Source: Abelmoschus esculentus
Lineage: Eukaryota > Streptophyta > Magnoliopsida > Malvales > Malvaceae
Length of the DNA: 64,000 bases
Assembly (NCBI GenBank): GCA_035048815.1
Contig: JAUCBN010000012.1
Span: 13,877,501-13,941,500 of the forward strand
Direction: 5' to 3'
Both the position numbers and the translations under genes were made by a program. The notes beneath the pieces were generated by a model that saw only the letters and a program-made list of their open reading frames with translations, did no database searches and was not told the DNA's origin. Shown one piece after another: positions 1 through 10,820 of the stretch. Each line of letters begins with the position of its first letter. The stretch's first letter is position 1.

Positions 1-151
1 AAAAAATAGAGGGATAAAACCGAGTCGAAAAAGGGGTGCAACACGAGGACTTCCCAGGAGGTCACCCATCCTAGTACTACTCTCGCCCAAGCACGCTTAG
101 CTGCGGAGTTCTGATGGGATCCGGTGCATTAGTGCTGGTATGATCGCACCC

Positions 152-181
152 GTCAAGGAATGCGCGCTGAACGTACTAATA
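152..181 (-). promoter_or_regulatory. Plant-type upstream 5S promoter (example unit)
   Basis: This is shown for the gene at 33-151; the same signals occur in nearly every unit. Reading upstream on the minus strand, C is at -1 (152), GC at -12/-11 (162-163) and TATTAG at -30 to -25 (176-181). These match the known plant 5S external elements: an AT-rich box near -28, GC near -12 and C at -1. Variants weaken the AT box in some units, for example gtactactagg near 4151, 5854 and 7841, gtactgatagg near 38965 and 47746, and gtactaaaagg near 45481. Confidence 0.85.
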
Positions 182-281
182 GGATCAACGGCGCGCGATT
201 ATGACTTGCGAGACTCTTTTAACATAAAAGCACGAGGGGGGACGTACCGACAATCCGAACCAAAAATTAACTAAAAACATT

Positions 282-290
282 AAAAAAAAA
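282..290 (-). terminator. Downstream oligo-T tract, possible backup terminator
   Basis: On the minus strand a run of nine T lies about 25 nt beyond the first terminator of the gene at 317. The tract is present in every unit at 6-10 T and accounts for most of the period variation. A role as fail-safe Pol III terminator is inferred from T-run length and position only. Confidence 0.5.
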
Positions 291-311
291 TAGAGGGATA
301 AAACCGAGTCG

Positions 312-316
312 AAAAA
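312..316 (-). terminator. Pol III T-run terminator (example unit)
   Basis: Five T residues follow the last C of the 5S RNA directly on the minus strand, here for the gene at 317-435. Nearly all units have this. Genes at 2024, 3160, 9405 and 13645 have only four T before an A. Several genes of the agggtgc form have six T. Confidence 0.85.
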
Positions 317-1574
317 GGGGTGCAACACGAGGACTTCCCAGGAGGTCACCCATCCTAGTACTACTCTCGCCCAAGCACACTTAAATGTGGAGTTCTGATG
401 GGATCCGGTGCATTAGTGCTGGTATGATCGCACACGTCAAGCAATGCGCGCTGAACGTACTAATAGGATCAACGGCGCGCGATTATGACTTGCGAGACTC
501 TTTTAACATAAAAAGCACGAGGGGGGACGTACCGACAATCCGAACCAAAAATTAACTAAAAACTTTAAAAAAAAATAGAGGGATAAAACCGAGTCGAAAA
601 AGGGGTGCAACACGAGGACTTCCCAGGAGGTCACCCATCCTAGTACTACTCTCGCCCAAGCACGCTGAACTGCGGAGTTCAGATGGGATTCGGTGCATTA
701 GTGCTGGTATGATCGCACCCGTTAAGGAATGCGCGCTGAACGTACTAATAGGATCAACGGCGCGCGATTATGACTTGCGAGACTCTTTTAACATAAAAGC
801 ACGAGGGGGGACGTACCGACAATCCGAACCAAAAATTAACTAAAAACATTAAAAAAAAAATAGAGGGATAAAACCGAGTCGAAAAAGGGGAGCAACACGA
901 GGACTTCCCAGGAGGTCACCCATCCTAGTACTACTTTCGCCCAAGCACGCTTCACTGCGGAGTTCTGATGGGATCCGGTGCATTAGTGCTGGTATGATCG
1001 CACCCGTCAAGAAATGCGCGCTGAACGTACTAATAGGATCAACGGTGCGCGATTATGACTTGCGAGACTCTTTTAACATAAAAGCACGAGGGGGGACGTA
1101 CCGACAATCCGAACCAAAAATTAACTAAAAACATTAAAAAAAAAATAGAGGGATAAAACCGAGTCGAAAAAGGGGTGCAACACGAGGACTTCCTAGGAGG
1201 TCACCCATCCTAGTACTACTCTCGCCCAAGCACGCTGAACTGCGGAGTTCTAATGGGATCCGGTGCATTAGTGCTGGTATGATCGCACCCGTCAAAGAAT
1301 GCGCGCTGAACGTACTAATAGGATCAACGGCGCGCGATTATGACTTGCGAGACTCTTTTAACATAAAAGCACGAGGGGGGACGTACCGACAATCCGAACC
1401 AAAAATTAACTACAAGCATTAAAAAAAAATAGAGGGATAAAACCGAGTCGAAAAATGGGTGCAACACGAGGACTTCCCAGGAGGTCACCCATCCTAGTAC
1501 TACTCTCGCCCAAGCACGCTTCACTGCGGAGTTCTGATGGGATCCGGTGCATTAGTGCTGGTATGATCGCACCG

Positions 1575-3845
1575 GTCAAAGAATGCGCGCTGAACATACT
1601 AATAGGATCAACGGCGCGCGATTATGACTTGCGAGACTCTTTTAACATAAAAGCACGAGGGGGGACGTACCGACAATCCGAACCAAAAATTAACTAAAAA
1701 CATTTAAAAAAAATAGAGGGATAAAACCGAGTCGAAAAAGGGGTGCAACACGACGACTTCCCAGGAGGTCACCCATCCTAGTACCACTCTCGCCCAAGCA
1801 CGCTTGACTGCGGAGTTCTGATGAGATCCGACGCATTAGTGCTGGTATGATCGCACCCGTCAAGGAATGCGCGCTGAACGTACTAATAAGATCAACGGCG
1901 CGCGATTATGACTTGCGAGACTCTTTTTACATAAAAGCACGAGGGGGGACGTACCGACAATCCGAACCAAAAATTAACTAAAAACATTAAAAAAAAATAG
2001 AGGGATAAAACCGAGTCGTAAAAGGGGTGCAACACGAGGACTTTCCAGGAGGTCACCCATCCTAGTACTACTCTCTCCCAAGCACGCTTAACTGCGGAGT
2101 TCTGATGAGATCCGGTGCATTAGTGCAGGTATGATCGCACCCGTCAAGGAATGCGCGCTGAACGTACTAATAGGATCAACGGCGCGCGATTATGACTTGC
2201 GAGACTCTTTTAACATAAAAGCACGAGGGGGGACGTACCGACAATCCGAACCAAAAATTAACTAAAAACATTAAAAAAAAATAGAGGGATAAAACCGAGT
2301 CGAAAAAGGGGTGCAACACGAGGACTTCCCAGGAGGTCACCCATTCTAGTACTACTCTCGCCCAAGCACGCTTCACTGCGGAGTTCTGATGGGATCCGGT
2401 GCATTAGTGCTGGTATGATCGCACCCGTCAAGGAATGCGCGCTGAACGTACTAATAGGATCAACGGCGCGCGATTATGACTTGCGAGACTCTTTTAACAT
2501 AAAAGCACGAGGGGGGACGTACCGACAATCCGAACCAAAAATTAACTAAAAACATTAAAAAAAATAGAGGGATAAAACCGAGTCGAAAAAGGGGTGCAAC
2601 ACGAGGACTTCCCAGGAGGTCACCCATCCGAGTACTACTCTCGCCCAAGCACGCTTCACTGCAGAGTTCTGATGGGATCCGGTGCATTAGTGCTGGTATG
2701 ATCGCACCCGTCAAGGAATGCGCGCTGAACGTACTAATAGGATCAACGGCGCGCGATTATGACTTGCGAGACTCTTTTAACATAAAAGCACGAGGGGGGA
2801 CGTACCGACAATCCGAACCAAAAATTAACTAAAAACATTAAAAAAAAATAGAGGGATAAAACCGAGTCGAAAAAGGGGTGCAACACGAGGACTTCCCAGG
2901 AGGTCACCCATCCTAGTACTACTCTCGCACAAGCACGCTTGACTGCGGAGTTCTGATGAGATCCGACGCATTAGTGCTGGTATGATCGCACCCGTCAAGG
3001 AATGCGCGCTGAACGTACTAATAAGATCAACGGCGCGCGATTATGACTTGCGAGACTCTTTTTACATAAAAGCACGAGGGGGGACGTACCGACAATCCGA
3101 ACCAAAAATTAACTAAAAACATTAAAAAAAAAATAGAGGGATAAAACCGAGTCGTAAAAGGGGTGCAACACGAGGACTTTCCAGGAGGTCACCCATACTA
3201 GTACTACTCTCTCCCAAGCACGCTTAACTGCGGAGTTCTGATGAGATCCGGTGCATTAGTGCTGGTATGATCGCACCCGTCAAGGAATGCGCGCTGAACG
3301 TACTAATAGGATCAACGGCGCGCGATTATGACTTGCGAGACTCTTTTAACATAAAAGCACGAGGGGGGACGTACCGACAATCCGAACCAAAAATTAACTA
3401 AAAACATTAAAAAAAAATAGAGGGATAAAATCGAGTCGAAAAAGGGGTGCAACACGAGGACTTCCCAGGAGGTCACCCATTCTAGTACTACTCTCGCCCA
3501 AGCACGCTTCACTGCGGAGTTCTGATGGGATCCGGTGCATTAGTGCTGGTATGATCGCACCCGTCAAGGAATGCGCGCTGAACGTACTAATAGGATCAAC
3601 GGCGCGCGATTATGACTTGCGAGACTCTTTTAACATAAAAGCACGAGGGGGGACGTACCGACAATCCGAACCAAAAATTAACTAAAAACATTAAAAAAAA
3701 TAGAGGGATAAAACCGAGTCGAAAAAGGGGTGCAACACGAGGACTTCCCAGGAGGTCACCCATCCGAGTACTACTCTCGCCCAAGCACGCTTCACTGCAG
3801 AGTTCTGATGGGATCCGGTGCATTAGTGCTGGTATGATCGCACCC
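1575..3845 (-). repeat. 4-unit tandem duplication, 1,136 bp
   Basis: Units 7-10 and 11-14 match in order. Shared private variants include gagatccgac with an aataagatc spacer and a tttttacat spacer (units 7/11), the cgtaaaagg terminator change with ctctccc (8/12), cattctag (9/13) and catccgag with gcagag (10/14). Offsets are 1,135-1,136 bp. Confidence 0.9.
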
Positions 3846-4010
3846 GTCAAGGAATGCGCGCTGAACGTACTAATAGGATCAACGGCGCGCGATTATGACT
3901 TGCGAGACTCTTTTAACATAAAAGCACGAGGGGGGACGTACCGACAATCCGAACCAAAAATTAACTAAAAACATTGAAAAAAAATTGAGGGATAAAACCG
4001 AGTCGAAAAA

Positions 4011-4129
4011 GGGGTGCAACACGAGGACTTCCCAGGAGGTCACCCATCCTAGTACTACTCTCGCCCAAGCACGCTTAACTGCGGAGTTCTGATGGGATCC
4101 GGTGCATTAGTGCTGGTATGATCGCACCC
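4011..4129 (-). rRNA. 5S rRNA gene with exact consensus sequence
   Basis: This 119-nt gene is the only copy I found that matches the array consensus, and the standard eudicot 5S form, at every position. Box A (50-64), the intermediate element (67-72) and box C (80-97) are intact. A five-T terminator follows directly. Its external promoter is altered, however: the -30 to -25 element reads TAGTAG instead of TATTAG (plus-strand gtactactagg near 4151-4161). On gene sequence alone it is the best functional copy in the window; whether it is transcribed cannot be seen. Confidence 0.95.
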
Positions 4130-7100
4130 GTTAAGGAATGCGCGCTGAACGTACTACTAGGATCAACGGCGCGCGATTATGACTTGCGAGACTCTTTTAA
4201 CATAAAAGCACGAGGGGGGACGTACCGTCAATCCGAACCAAAAATTAACTAAAAACATTAAAAAAAAATAGAGGGATAAAACCGAGTCGAAAAAGGGGTG
4301 CAACACGAGGACTTCCCAGGAGGTCAACATCCTAGTACTACTCTCGCCCAAGCACGCTTAACTGCGGAGTTCTGATGGGATCCGGTGCATTAGTGCTGGT
4401 ATGATTGCACCCGTCAAGGAATGCGCGCTGAACGTACTAATAGGATCAACGGCGCGCGATTATGACTTGCGAGACTCTTTTAACATAAAAGCACGAGGGG
4501 GGACGTACCGACAATCCGAACCAAAAATTAACTAAAAATATTAATAAAAAATAGAGGGATAAAACCGAGTCGAAAAAGCGGTGCAACACAAGGACTTCCC
4601 AAGAGGTCACCCATCCTAGTACTACTCTCACCCAAGCACGCTTAACTGCGGAGTTCTGATGGGATCCGGTGCATTAGAGCTGGTATGATCGCACTCGTCA
4701 AGGAATGCGCGCTGAACGTACTAATAGGATCAACGGCGCGCGATTATGACTTGCAAGACTCTTTTAACATGAAAGCACGAGGGGGGACGTACCGACAATC
4801 CGAACCAAAAATTAACTAAAAACATTAAAAAAAAATAGAGTGATAAAACCGAGTCGAAAAAGGGGTGCAACACGAGGACTTCCCAGGAGGTCACCCATCC
4901 TAGTACTACTCTCGCACAAGCACGCTTCACTGCGAAGTTCTGATAGGATCCGGTGCATTAGTGCTGGTATGATCGCACCCGTCAAGAAATGCGCGCTGAA
5001 CGTACTAATAGGATCAACGGCGCGCGATTATGACTTGCGAGACTCTTTTAACATAAAAGCACGAGGGGGGACGTACCGACAATCCGAACCAAAAATTAAC
5101 TAAAAACATTAAAAAAAAAATAGAGGGATAAAACCGAGTCGAAAAAATGGTGCAACACTAGGACTTCCCAGGAGGTCACCCATCCTAGTACTACTCTCGC
5201 CCAAGCACGCTTGACTGCGGAGTTCTGATGGGATCCGGTGCATTAGTGCTGGTATGATCGCACCCGTCAAGAAATGCGCGCTGAACGTACTAATAGGATC
5301 AACGGCGCGCGATTATGACTTGCGAGACTCTTTTAACATAAAAGCACGAGGGGGGACGTACCGACAATCCGAACCAAAAATTAACTAAAAACATTAAAAA
5401 AAAATAGAGGGATAAAACCGAGTCGAAAAAGGGGTGCAACACGAGGACTTCCCAGGAGGTCACCCATTCTAGTACTACTCTCGCCCAAGCACGCTTCACT
5501 GCGGAGTTCTGATGGGATCCGGTGCATTAGTGCTGGTATGATCGCACCCGTCAAGGAATGCGCGCTGAACGTACTAATAGGATCAACGGCGCGCGATTAT
5601 GACTTGCGAGACTCTTTTAACATAAAAGCACGAGGGGGGACGTACCGACAATCCGAACCAAAAATTAACTAAAAACATTAAAAAAAATAGAGGGATAAAA
5701 CCGAGTCGAAAAAGGGGTGCAACACGAGGACTTCCCAGGAGGTCACCCATCCTAGTACTACTCTCGCCCAAGCACGCTTAACTGCGGAGTTCTGATGGGA
5801 TCCGGTGCATTAGTGCTGGTATGATCGCACCAATCAAGGAATGCGCGCTGAACGTACTACTAGGATCAACGGCGCGCGATTATGACTTGCGAGACTCTTT
5901 TAACATAAAAGCACGAGGGGGGACGTACCGTCAATCCGAACCAAAAATTAACTAAAAACATTAAAAAAAAAATAGAGGGATAAAACCGAGTCGAAAAAGG
6001 GGTGCAACACGAGGACTTCCCAGGAGGTCAACATCCTAGTACTACTCTCGCCCAAGCACGCTTAACTGCGGAGTTCTGATGGGATCCGGTGCATTAGTGC
6101 TGGTATGATTGCACCCGTCAAGGAATGCGCGCTGAACGTACTAATAGGATCAACGGCGCGCGATTATGACTTGCGAGACTCTTTTAACATAAAAGCACGA
6201 GGGGGGACGTACCGACAATCCGAACCAAAAATTAACTAAAAATATTAATAAAAAATAGAGGGATAAAACCGAGTCGAAAAAGCGGTGCAACACAAGGACT
6301 TCCCAAGAGGTCACCCATCCTAGTACTACTCTCACCCAAGCACGCTTAACTGCGGAGTTCTGATGGGATCCGGTGCATTAGAGCTGGTATGATCGCACTC
6401 GTCAAGGAATGCGCGCTGAACGTACTAATAGGATCAACGGCGCGCGATTATGACTTGCAAGACTCTTTTAACATGAAAGCACGAGGGGGGACGTACCGAC
6501 AATCCGAACCAAAAATTAACTAAAAACATTAAAAAAAAATAGAGGGATAAAACCGAGTCGAAAAAGGGGTGCAACACGAGGACTTCCCAGGAGGTCACCC
6601 ATCCTAGTACTACTCTCGCACAAGCACGCTTCACTGCGAAGTTCTGATAGGATCCGGTGCATTAGTGCTGGTATGATCGCACCCGTCAAGAAATGCGCGC
6701 TGAACGTACTAATAGGATCAACGGCGCGCGATTATAACTTGCGAGACTCTTTTAACATAAAAGCACGAGGGGGGACGTACCGACAATCCGAACCAAAAAT
6801 TAACTAAAAACATTAAAAAAAAATAGAGGGATAAAACCGAGTCGAAAAAAGGGTGCAACACTAGGACTTCCCAGGAGGTCACCCATCCTAGTACTACTCT
6901 CGCCCAAGCACGCTTGACTGCGGAGTTCTGATGGGATCCGGTGCATTAGTGCTGGTATGATCGCACCCGTCAAGAAATGCGCGCTGAACGTACTAATAGG
7001 ATCAACGGCGCGCGATTATGACTTGCGAGACTCTTTTAACATAAAAGCACGAGGGGGGACGTACCGACAATCCGAACCAAAAATTAACTAAAAACATTAA

Positions 7101-7252
7101 AAAAAAATAGAGGGATAAAACCGAGTCGAAAAAGGGGTGCAACACGAGGACTTCCCAGGAGGTCACCCATTCTAGTACTACTCTCGCTCAAGCACGCTTC
7201 ACTGCGGAGTTCTGATGGGATCCGGTGCATTAGTGCTGGTATGATCGCACCC
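4130..7252 (-). repeat. 6-unit-offset duplication, about 1,704 bp
   Basis: Units 16-20 recur as units 22-26 at 1,703-1,704 bp. Shared markers are gtcaacatcc with a cgattgcacc start region (16/22), agcggtgc with tattaataaa (17/23), cgcacaag with gcgaagttctgatagg (18/24), and cactagg (19/25). Unit 21 separates the two copies. Confidence 0.88.
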
Positions 7253-8103
7253 GTCAAGGAATGCGCGCTGAACGTACTAATAGGATCAACGGCGCGCGAT
7301 TATGACTTGCGAGACTCTTTTAACATAAAAGCACGAGGGGGGACGTACCGACAATCCGAACCAAAAATTAACTAAAAACATTAAAAAAAATAGAGGGATA
7401 AAACCGAGTCGAAAAAGGGGTGCAACACGAGGACTTCCCAGGAGGTCACCCATCCGAGTACTACTCTCGCCCAAGCACGCTTCACTGCAGAGTTCTGATG
7501 GGATCCGGTGCATTAGTGCTGGTATTATCGCACCCGTCAAGGAATGCGCGCTGAACGTACTAATAGGATCAACGGCGCACGATTATGACTTGCGAGACTC
7601 TTTTAACATAAAAGCACGAGGGGGGACGTACCGACAATCCGAACCAAAAATTAACTAAAAACATTGAAAAAAAATTGAGGGATAAAACCGAGTCGAAAAA
7701 GGGGTGCAACACGAGGACTTCCCAGGAGGTCAACCATCCTAGTACTACTCTCGCCCAAGCACGCTTAACTGCGGAGTTCTGATGGGATCCGGTGCATTAG
7801 TGCTGGTATGATCGCACCCGTTAAGGAATGCGCGCTGAACGTACTACTAGGATCAACGGCGCGCGATTATGACTTGCGAGACTCTTTTAACATAAAAGCA
7901 CGAGGGGGGACGTACCGTCAATCCGAACCAAAAATTAACTAAAAACATTAAAAAAAAAATAGAGGGATAAAACCGAGTCGAAAAAGGGGTGCAACACGAG
8001 GACTTCCCAGGAGGTCAACATCCTAGTACTACTCTCGCCCAAGCACGCTTAACTGCGGAGTTCTGATGGGATCCGGTGCATTAGTGCTGGTATGATTGCA
8101 CCC
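4295..8103 (-). rRNA. 5S rRNA genes, units 16-29
   Basis: Fourteen genes. Left coordinates: 4295, 4578, 4862, 5147, 5431, 5714, 5999, 6282, 6566, 6850, 7134, 7417, 7701, 7986. Genes 4295, 5999 and 7986 are the 118-nt box C deletion class (plus strand gtcaacatcc instead of gtcacccatcc). Gene 7701 has gtcaaccatcc, the substitution without the deletion. Gene 5714 matches consensus except that its first transcribed base is changed (gcacca). Units 16-20 are repeated as 22-26 at 1,703-1,704 bp, and units 13-16 recur as 26-29 at about 3,690 bp. Confidence 0.94.
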
Positions 8104-8268
8104 GTCAAGGAATGCGCGCTGAACGTACTAATAGGATCAACGGCGCGCGATTATGACTTGCGAGACTCTTTTAACATAAAAGCACGAGGGGGGACGTACC
8201 GACAATCCGAACCAAAAATTAACTAAAAACATTAAAAAAAAATAGAGGGATAAAACCGAGTCGAAAAA

Positions 8269-10656
8269 GGGGTTCAACACGAGGACTTCCCAGGAGGTCA
8301 CACATCCTAGTACTACTCTCGCCCAAGCACGCTTAACTGCGGAGTTTTGATGGGATCCGGTGCATTGGTGCTGGTATGATCGCACCCGTCAAGGAATGCG
8401 CGCTGAACGTACTAATAGGATCAACGGCGTGCGATTATGACTTGCGAGACTCTTTTAACATAAAAGCACGAGGGGGGACGTACCGACAATCCGAACCAAA
8501 AATTAACTAAAAACATTAAAAAAAAATAGAGGGATAAAACCGAGTCGAAAAAGGGGTGCAACACGAGGACTTCCCAGGAGGTCACACATCCTAGTACTAC
8601 TCTCGCCCAAGCACGCTTAACTGCGGAGTTTTGATGGGATCCGGTGCATTGGTGCTGGTATGATCGCACCCGTCAAGGAATGCGCGCTGAACGTACTAAT
8701 AGGATCAACGGCGCGCGATTATGACTTGCGAGACTCTTTTAACATAAAAGCACGAGGGGGGACGTACCGACAATCCGAACCAAAAATTAACTAAAAACAT
8801 TAAAAAAAAATAGAGGGATAAAACCGAGTCGAAAAAGGGTGCAACACGAGGACATCCCAGGAGGTCACCCATCCTAGTACTACTCTCGCCCAAGCACGCT
8901 TAACTACGGAGTTCTGATGGGATCCGGTGCATTAGTGCTGGTATGATCGCACCCGTCAATGAATGCGCGCTGAACGTACTAATAGGATCAACGGCGCGCG
9001 ATTATGACTTGCGAGACTCTTTTAACATAAAAGCACGAGGGGGGACGTACCGACAATACGAACCCAAAATTAACTAAAAACATTAAAAAAAAATAGAGGG
9101 ATAAAACCGAGTCGAAAAAGGGGTGCAACACGAGGACTTCCCAGGAGGTCACACATCCTAGTACTACTCTCGCCCAAGCACGCTTAACTGCGGAGTTCTG
9201 ATGGGATCCGGTGCAATAGTGCTGGTATGATCGCACCCGTCAAGGAATGCGCGCTGAACGTACTAATAGGATCAACGGCGCGCGATTATGACTTGCGAGA
9301 CTCTTTTAACATAAAAGCACGAGGGGGGACGTACCGACAATCCGAACCAAAAATTAACTAAAAACATTAAAAAAAAAATAGAGGGATAAAACCGATTCGT
9401 AAAAGGGGTGCAACACGAGGACTTTCCAGGAGGTCACCCATACTAGTACTACTCTCTCCCAAGCACGCTTAACTGCGGAGTTCTGATGAGATCCGGTGCA
9501 TTAGTGCTGGTATGATCGCACCCGTCAAGGAATGCGCGCTGAACGTACTAATAGGATCAACGGCGCGCGATTATGACTTGCGAGACTCTTTTAACATAAA
9601 AGCACGAGGGGGGACGTACCGACAATCCGAACCAAAAATTAACTAAAAACATTAAAAAAAATAGAGGGATAAAACAGAGTCGAAAAAGGGGTGCAACACG
9701 AGGACTTCCCAGGAGGTCACCCATTCTAGTACTACTCTCGCCCAAGCACGCTTCACTGCGGAGTTCTGATGGGATCCGGTGCATTAGTGCTGGTATGATC
9801 GCACCCGTCAAGGAATGCGCGCTGAACGTACTAATAGGATCAACGGCGCGCGATTATGACTTGCGAGACTCTTTTAACATAAAAGCACGAGGGGGGACGT
9901 ACCGACAATCCGAACCAAAAATTAACTAAAAACATTAAAAAAAATAGAGGGATAAAACCGAGTCGAAAAAGGGGTGCAACACGAGGACTTCCCAGGAGGT
10001 CACCCATCCGAGTACTACTCTCGCCCAAACACGCTTCACTGCAGAGTTCTGATGGGATCCGGTGCATTAGTGCTGGTATGATCGCACCCGTCAAGGAATG
10101 CGCGCTGAACGTACTAATAGGATCAACGGCGCGCGATTATGACTTGCGAGACTCTTTTAACATAAAAGCACGAGGGGGGACGTACCGACAATCCGAACCA
10201 AAAATTAACTAAAAACATTAAAAAAAAATAGAGGGATAAAACCGAGTCGAAAAAGAGGTGCAACACGAGGACTTCCCAGGAGGTCACCCATCCTAGTACT
10301 ACTCTCGCCCAAGCACGCTTAACTGCGAAGTTCTAATGGGATCCGGTGCATTAGTGCTGGTATGATCGCACCCGTTAAGGAATGCGCGCTGAACGTACTA
10401 ATAGGATCAACGGCGCGCGATTATGACTTGCGAGACTCTTTTAACATAAAAGCACGAGGGGGGACGTACCGACAATCCGAACCAAAAATTAACTAAAAAC
10501 ATTAAAAAAAATAAAGGGATAAAACCGAGTCGAAAAAGAGGTGCAACACGAGGACGTCCCAGGAGGTCACCCATCCTAGTACTACTCTCGCCCAAGCACA
10601 CTTAACTGCGGAGTTCTGATGGGATCCGGTGCATTAGTGCTGGTATGATCGCACCC
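8269..10656 (-). rRNA. 5S rRNA genes, units 30-38
   Basis: Nine genes. Left coordinates: 8269, 8553, 8837, 9120, 9405, 9688, 9971, 10255, 10538. Genes 8269 and 8553 share a rare set of changes (gtcacacatcc, gagttttg, cattggtg) and look like a single-unit duplication of 284 bp. Gene 8837 ends in three rather than four C residues. Units at 9405-9971 match units 3160-3727 at about 6,245 bp (22 units), including the four-T terminator of 9405. Confidence 0.94.
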
Positions 10657-10820
10657 GTCAAGGAATGCGCGCTGAACGTACTAATAGGATCAACGGCGCG
10701 CGATTATGACTTGCGAGACTCTTTTAACATAAAAGCACGAGGGGGGACGTACCGACAATCCGAACCAAAAATTAACTAAAAACATTAAAAAAAATAGAGG
10801 GATAAAACCGAGTCGAAAAA

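Larger units (their letters stand above)
152..311. other. 5S intergenic spacer (example, about 165 bp)
   Basis: The spacer is short. From the gene start outward it holds the external promoter, a GC-rich CGGCGCGCG segment, an AT-rich middle with a G5-6 run, the oligo-A tract, and a final segment ending in the terminator. It contains no supported gene. The middle (from about 40 nt upstream of the gene to the oligo-A tract) is nearly invariant across the window apart from ggggcgacg, gggggacg and gacgcgcg variants. Confidence 0.85.
33..3845 (-). rRNA. 5S rRNA genes, units 1-14
   Basis: Fourteen genes, each about 119 nt on the minus strand. Left coordinates (3' ends of the RNA): 33, 317, 602, 887, 1172, 1456, 1740, 2024, 2308, 2591, 2875, 3160, 3444, 3727. 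The product is 5S rRNA of the 60S subunit. Each gene shows box A (RNA positions 50-64), the intermediate element (67-72) and box C (80-97) of the internal Pol III promoter. Substitutions are frequent: I counted 1, 4, 3, 3, 3, 3 and 6 in the first seven genes against the consensus. Units 7-10 are repeated as units 11-14 at an offset of 1,136 bp. Genes 2024 and 3160 have a four-T rather than five-T terminator. Confidence 0.95.
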
